This document shows, in pieces, positions 8,474 through 11,310 of a stretch of 11,310 bases of DNA (positions are counted from its first letter, which is position 1; each line of letters opens with the position of its first letter). The position numbers and the translations under genes are program-made. A model generated the notes under the pieces. It saw nothing but the letters and a program-made list of their open reading frames with translations. It did not search any database and was not told where the DNA came from. Source of the stretch: JBFFXF01 sp041569895 (GTDB lineage Bacteria; Planctomycetota; UBA8108; JACQVS01); assembly GCA_041569895.1 (NCBI GenBank), contig JBFFXF010000251.1:1-11310 (forward strand), read 5' to 3'.

Positions 8474-10063
8474 TTGTTCGAATTCGAGCATCTCGACGAG
8501 CTCATTGATCGAATCGACGCACCGCTGGCGTCCGAGCTCCGGGCGACGGTCACCGAGCTCAAGGGCCAGCTCCTCGAGCTGCTGTCGGCGCGGCAGCGGC
8601 TGGCGCGCGGCGTCGAGGAGGCGGACGAGCGCGCCGGGCGCCTCGCGAACGAGAACGCCCGGCTGCGGAGCGATCTCGCCGCCGAGGGAGCGCGGCGAAA
8701 GCGGCTCGAGTCGATGCTCGAGCTCGTGCGCGACAGCTTCAGGCGGATCGGCGACGACGTCGTGCCCGACGGCGAGGGCGTCTTCCAGGTGCTCGCCAGG
8801 ACGATCGCCCGCGGACTCGGCGTGCGTCACGTGCTGATCGGCGTGGTGACGTCGCTGGCGTGCGATCGGGTCCGCACGCTCGCCGTGTGGTCCGGAGATG
8901 GGTTCGCCGACAATTTCGAGTTCGCCCTGGCCGGGACGCCCTGCGACCTCGTGCTGAGCGACGAGCTCTGCTACTTCCCGAAATCGATCAAGAAGCTCTT
9001 TCCGGACGATCCGGTGCTCGGGCAGCTCGATGCGGAGAGCTACCTGGGAATCCCGCTGGTCGACGAGTCGGGCAACCGGCTCGGACTCGTGGTCGCGCTC
9101 CACGACCGCCCGCTCGAGCACCCGCGCATGAGCAAGTCCCTGCTGGCCATCTTCGCGGAACGCGTGCGGCTCGAGCTCGCGCACCGGGCGATCGAGCTCG
9201 ACCTGTACGAGGCCAGGAAACGCTCCGAGTCCGCCGAGCGCGCCAAGTCGGAGTTCATCCGCAACGTCAGCCACGAGATCCGCACGCCGATGAACGGGGC
9301 GTACGGCATGCTCAACCTCCTCCTGATGACGGACCTCACCGGGGAGCAGCGCGAGTTCGTCTCCACCGCGCACGCTGCCTGCGAGGATCTGATGACGGTG
9401 ATCACGGACATCCTCGACTTCTCGAAGCTCGAGCTCGGTCAGATGGAGCTCAAGACGGTCGAGTTCGCTCCGGCCGACGTCGTCAAGAAGGTGGTCGAGA
9501 GCTACGAAAAGAAGGCGGAGCGCAAGGGACTGACGCTGCGGATGCAGTTCTCGAGCGGGTTCCCGCGACGCGTGCGGGGCGATCCGATACGCTTCCGTCA
9601 GGTGTTTCGCAACCTCCTCAGCAACGCCGTGAAGTTCACGCACTTCGGCGGCGTGCTCGTCCGGTGCGATTGCTCGACGAAGCGGTCCGGTGACCAGGTG
9701 CTGCGCGTCGAGGTTGTCGACACCGGCATCGGCATGTCGCTGACCGAGTGCAGCGAGCTCTTCCAGCCCTTCTGGCAGGCCGACGGCTCGTACACCCGAC
9801 GCTATGGCGGCACGGGGCTCGGCCTCGCGGTGTCGAAGCAGCTCGCCGAGCTGATGGGAGGGGAGATCGGCGTCGAGAGCGAGCCGGGCGCGGGCAGCGT
9901 CTTCTGGTTCGCCGCGCGGGTCGGCGCCGTGTCTTCCGCCGGCACGGTGGGACCGGAGGAGAGCAGCACCGCGGGCGGGGTCGACGAGCTGGCCGGCGAG
10001 CCGGCCGAGGAGACCGAGCCGACCGCCGGCGACGAGGTCGTGCGCGACGGACCACAGGCCTGA
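8474..10063 (+). CDS. Soluble GAF-domain sensor histidine kinase
   Basis: Two-component sensor kinase, 529 aa, with no signal peptide or membrane helix, so cytoplasmic. Order: charged coiled coil (about 18-90); GAF sensor domain (about 100-235, with ESYLGIPLVDESGNRLGLVV); linker helix; HisKA domain with H-box SHEIRTPMNG and phospho-acceptor His267; then an HK ATPase with N-box RNLLSNAVKFT (N380, N384), G1 box DTGIGM from D416 and G2 box GGTGLGLAVSKQL from G445. After about residue 483 comes a low-complexity Glu/Ala/Gly/Pro tail, with no receiver or HPt domain. Start: an in-frame TGA at 8441 leaves TTG 8474 as the first usable codon; GGAG at 8460-8463 lies 10 nt before it. The next in-frame starts (near 8714) would delete the coiled coil. 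No response regulator is adjacent, so the kinase is an orphan here; its signal and any link to the efflux operon are unknown. Confidence 0.93.
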   Translation: MFEFEHLDELIDRIDAPLASELRATVTELKGQLLELLSARQRLARGVEEADERAGRLANENARLRSDLAAEGARRKRLESMLELVRDSFRRIGDDVVPDGEGVFQVLARTIARGLGVRHVLIGVVTSLACDRVRTLAVWSGDGFADNFEFALAGTPCDLVLSDELCYFPKSIKKLFPDDPVLGQLDAESYLGIPLVDESGNRLGLVVALHDRPLEHPRMSKSLLAIFAERVRLELAHRAIELDLYEARKRSESAERAKSEFIRNVSHEIRTPMNGAYGMLNLLLMTDLTGEQREFVSTAHAACEDLMTVITDILDFSKLELGQMELKTVEFAPADVVKKVVESYEKKAERKGLTLRMQFSSGFPRRVRGDPIRFRQVFRNLLSNAVKFTHFGGVLVRCDCSTKRSGDQVLRVEVVDTGIGMSLTECSELFQPFWQADGSYTRRYGGTGLGLAVSKQLAELMGGEIGVESEPGAGSVFWFAARVGAVSSAGTVGPEESSTAGGVDELAGEPAEETEPTAGDEVVRDGPQA

Positions 10064-10095
10064 CGGGCCACACGCGCGCTTCCGCCGACCGTCAG
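10060..10095. terminator. Inverted repeat spanning the convergent stop codons
   Basis: CTGACGG (10060-10066) and CCGTCAG (10089-10095) are perfect complements around a 22-nt loop. The kinase TGA (10061-10063) lies in one arm and the TGA of the - strand gene (10092-10094) in the other. The position suits a bidirectional terminator, but the stem is short, the loop long and there is no T-tract. Confidence 0.3.
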
Positions 10096-10931
10096 TCGAT
10101 GGGGATCGATCTCGCGCAGCCGAGCCTTCCCGGAGTCGGGTCGGGGCCGGGCGACTGGTAGGGGGGCGGCGGGCCCGGGCCGGCGTCGAAAAGGAACTTC
10201 AGGAGATAGATCGGATCCGAGATGTCGATGGCGTCGTCGTCATTCGCGTCCGCCGCCACCATGCACGGCGGCGCGGCCTCGCCGTAGAAGACGAACTGCA
10301 GGATGACGATCGGGTCGGCGATGTCGACGAGCGCCGAGACGTTCGCGTCGCCGCGACGAAATCGCGCGCCGTCGCCCGGCGTGATGCCGGCGCCCGGAAG
10401 TCGGATCGATCCGCCGCCGAACTCGGTCACCGGCACGGTCTGGTTGTCGACGGTGAACATGTTGCGCACCGGCGGCACGCCGAGCCCATCCTCGAGCGTG
10501 ATCGCCAGCTCGCCGGTGGCCGACGGCGACACCGTCACCTCGACGTGGAAGAGCTCCAGCGCGAAACCGAGGTTCGGGATCAGGTCACCGTCGAACGGAG
10601 GCAGCGTGTCGATGAGCGCACTGACGATGAGGACGCCGTCCGCCGGCGAGACCTCGACATCGAAGAAATCGACGTCGATGGCCTCGAGGATGGTGCCCTC
10701 GACCTGAACGCGATCGATGGCGAGCTGTTCGGCGGGATACCGCGCCGCCATCACGAACCCCTGCGCCGACTGCTCGTACTCGCCCTCGACCGTGAGCGTC
10801 AGCGAGTCCCCCGCCTCGGCCTCCACGACCGGAAGCAGGAACCGATACCCGCTGACCTCCGCCGCGGCGGTCGCCGCCACCTGGAGCGCCACGACCATCG
10901 TCAGCAGCCGGAGAATGCCCGTGAGCCTCAT
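10092..10931 (-). CDS. Secreted protein with cohesin-like domain and C-terminal dockerin-like repeats
   Basis: Exported protein of 279 aa. Residues 1-24 form a signal peptide (MRLTGILRLL, then an Ala-rich stretch ending AAA before Glu25). Residues about 30-180 are a beta-rich domain whose pattern (AGDSLTLTVEGEYEQ, QGFVMAARYPAEQLAI) recalls cohesin-type modules; this is inference. The C-terminus has two dockerin-like calcium-loop repeats: DANVSALVDIAD from D195 and DANDDDAIDISD from D228, each followed by P-I and a hydrophobic helix. Cys223 and Cys272 are the only cysteines seen in the mature part and may pair. The ATG at 10931 is preceded by GGGAGGG with good spacing. The frame is also open upstream (next ATG at 11003), but that codon lies in the predicted -10 box. 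It converges with the kinase, 28 nt apart. Probable role is cell-surface or extracellular assembly; the exact function is unknown. Confidence 0.86.
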   Translation of the reverse strand: MRLTGILRLLTMVVALQVAATAAAEVSGYRFLLPVVEAEAGDSLTLTVEGEYEQSAQGFVMAARYPAEQLAIDRVQVEGTILEAIDVDFFDVEVSPADGVLIVSALIDTLPPFDGDLIPNLGFALELFHVEVTVSPSATGELAITLEDGLGVPPVRNMFTVDNQTVPVTEFGGGSIRLPGAGITPGDGARFRRGDANVSALVDIADPIVILQFVFYGEAAPPCMVAADANDDDAIDISDPIYLLKFLFDAGPGPPPPYQSPGPDPTPGRLGCARSIPID

Positions 10932-10935
10932 CTTT

Positions 10936-10942
10936 CCCTCCC
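10936..10942 (-). promoter_or_regulatory. Ribosome binding site of the dockerin-type gene
   Basis: On the - strand GGGAGGG, then AAAG, precedes ATG 10931. This strong site together with the signal peptide fixes the start, although the frame remains open far upstream. Confidence 0.7.
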
Positions 10943-11001
10943 GGGTGACGCACCTCGTATCACCTCGCCGTGAGTCCGGGCGCCCGTTTCGACCGTGGAG
11001 C

Positions 11002-11030
11002 ATTGTAAGTTTCGTGGTGGGGGATTTCCA
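11002..11030 (-). promoter_or_regulatory. Putative sigma70-type promoter of the dockerin-type gene
   Basis: On the - strand TGGAAA (11030-11025, 4 of 6 to TTGACA) and TACAAT (11007-11002, 5 of 6 to TATAAT) are 17 nt apart. Transcription would begin near 10995, giving a leader of about 64 nt. The -10 box is the same hexamer, with the same following G, as at the efflux operon. The hexamer array begins 10 bp upstream of the -35 box. Confidence 0.45.
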
Positions 11031-11040
11031 GGCCCCTTCG

Positions 11041-11178
11041 TCCTCGTCCTCGTACCCGTACCCGTGCCCGTACCCGTGCCCGTACCCGTACCCGTACCCG
11101 TTCCCGTCCCCGTTCCCGTTCCCGTCCCCGTCCCCGTTCCCGAGCCCGTCCCCGTTCCCGAGCCCGTCCTCGTCCTCG
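11041..11178. repeat. 138-bp hexanucleotide array (23 units, CCCGTN type)
   Basis: Reading from 11041 the units are TCCTCG x2, then 19 units of form NNCCCG (TACCCG 6, TGCCCG 2, TTCCCG 5, TCCCCG 4, AGCCCG 2), then TCCTCG x2. The 19 inner units (11053-11166) give 19 successive runs of three or four G on the - strand with 2-3 nt between them, a strong quadruplex-forming pattern. TA/TG units cluster at the left and TT/TC/AG units at the right. Longer perfect duplications are embedded: TACCCGTGCCCG twice (11059-11082) and TCCCCGTTCCCGAGCCCG twice (11131-11166), which points to growth by slippage or unequal exchange. The period of six keeps frames open, but no start with a ribosome site is present. 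Confidence 0.92.
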
Positions 11179-11194
11179 AAGGCTCTGGTTGGAC

Positions 11195-11310
11195 GACTCC
11201 GATTCCGATTCCGACTCCGATTCCGATGACCGACTCCGATTCCGATGACCGACTCCGATTCCGATGACCGACTCCGATTCCGATGACCGACTCCGATGAC
11301 CGATTCCGAC
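11195..11310. repeat. Composite tandem array: 19-bp unit of two GAYTCC hexamers plus one 7-mer, running off the window
   Basis: The array starts with simple hexamers (GACTCC GATTCC GATTCC, 11195-11212). It then has four perfect copies of the 19-bp unit GACTCCGATTCCGATGACC at 11213, 11232, 11251 and 11270, and ends in rearranged pieces (GACTCC, GATGACC, GATTCC, GAC) at the window edge, so its true length is unknown. A unit of 19 shifts the reading frame at each copy, and TGA inside GATGACC closes every + strand frame within three copies. It is therefore not coding on +. It differs from the neighbouring array in sequence and period. Confidence 0.92.

Noticed and set aside
8172..8837. Possible 221-residue + strand gene between the second permease and the kinase
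   Set aside because: Arg/Ser/Ala-rich with no motifs. Its second half overlaps the kinase coiled coil in another frame, whose sequence is clearly real.
10932..11003. N-terminal extension of the dockerin-type protein to ATG 11003
   Set aside because: The extra 24 residues precede an otherwise ideal signal peptide, and the codon overlaps the predicted -10 box. The strong ribosome site is at 10936-10942.
10995..11267. A + strand open frame encoding a long Val-Pro repeat protein
   Set aside because: It starts with a GTG lacking a ribosome site, overlaps the predicted promoter of the - strand gene, is open only because of the 6-bp period, and ends inside the 19-bp array. Invariant CCC codons argue against coding.
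11195..11310. CRISPR array
   Set aside because: The 19-bp copies are directly tandem with no unique spacers, and there are no cas genes. It is a plain tandem repeat.

Overview
The window is a very GC-rich bacterial segment holding five genes: four on the + strand and one on the - strand. The organism is most likely an uncultured bacterium of Planctomycetota-like type. This inference rests mainly on the last gene, a secreted protein ending in a two-repeat dockerin-like module of the 'RGDAN...DI.DPI..L..LF' type. It is backed by the high GC, frequent GTG/TTG starts and the Gram-negative RND efflux machinery. No rRNA, tRNA, integrase or transposase is visible, so lineage and horizontal transfer cannot be settled from the sequence.

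Positions 1-8167 hold a tight tripartite-efflux operon. A C-rich leader with two small palindromes and a plausible promoter (TACAAT -10 box) precedes a lipoprotein membrane-fusion adaptor (140-1447). Two RND inner-membrane permeases follow (1449-5024 and 5027-8167), with gaps of 1 and 2 nt. The adaptor and permeases should form a proton-driven export pump with a TolC-type outer-membrane channel that is not in the window. Two different permeases side by side suggest a heterotrimer of the MdtB/MdtC kind. The first permease is long because of two insertions.

Positions 8168-8473 are non-coding. Positions 8474-10063 encode a soluble GAF-sensor histidine kinase with no receiver domain and no adjacent response regulator. 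It converges on the - strand gene for the secreted cohesin-like/dockerin-like protein (10092-10931); the two stop codons lie in the arms of a short inverted repeat.

The last 270 bases are the most unusual part. Directly behind the predicted promoter of the dockerin gene lies a 138-bp array of 23 hexamers (core CCCGT plus one free base), giving 19 consecutive G-tracts on the - strand. A second, unrelated array follows: a 19-bp unit built from two GAYTCC hexamers plus a 7-mer, in four perfect copies, running off the window end. I see no complete new multi-gene system. The composite arrays and the two insertions in the first permease are the best leads.
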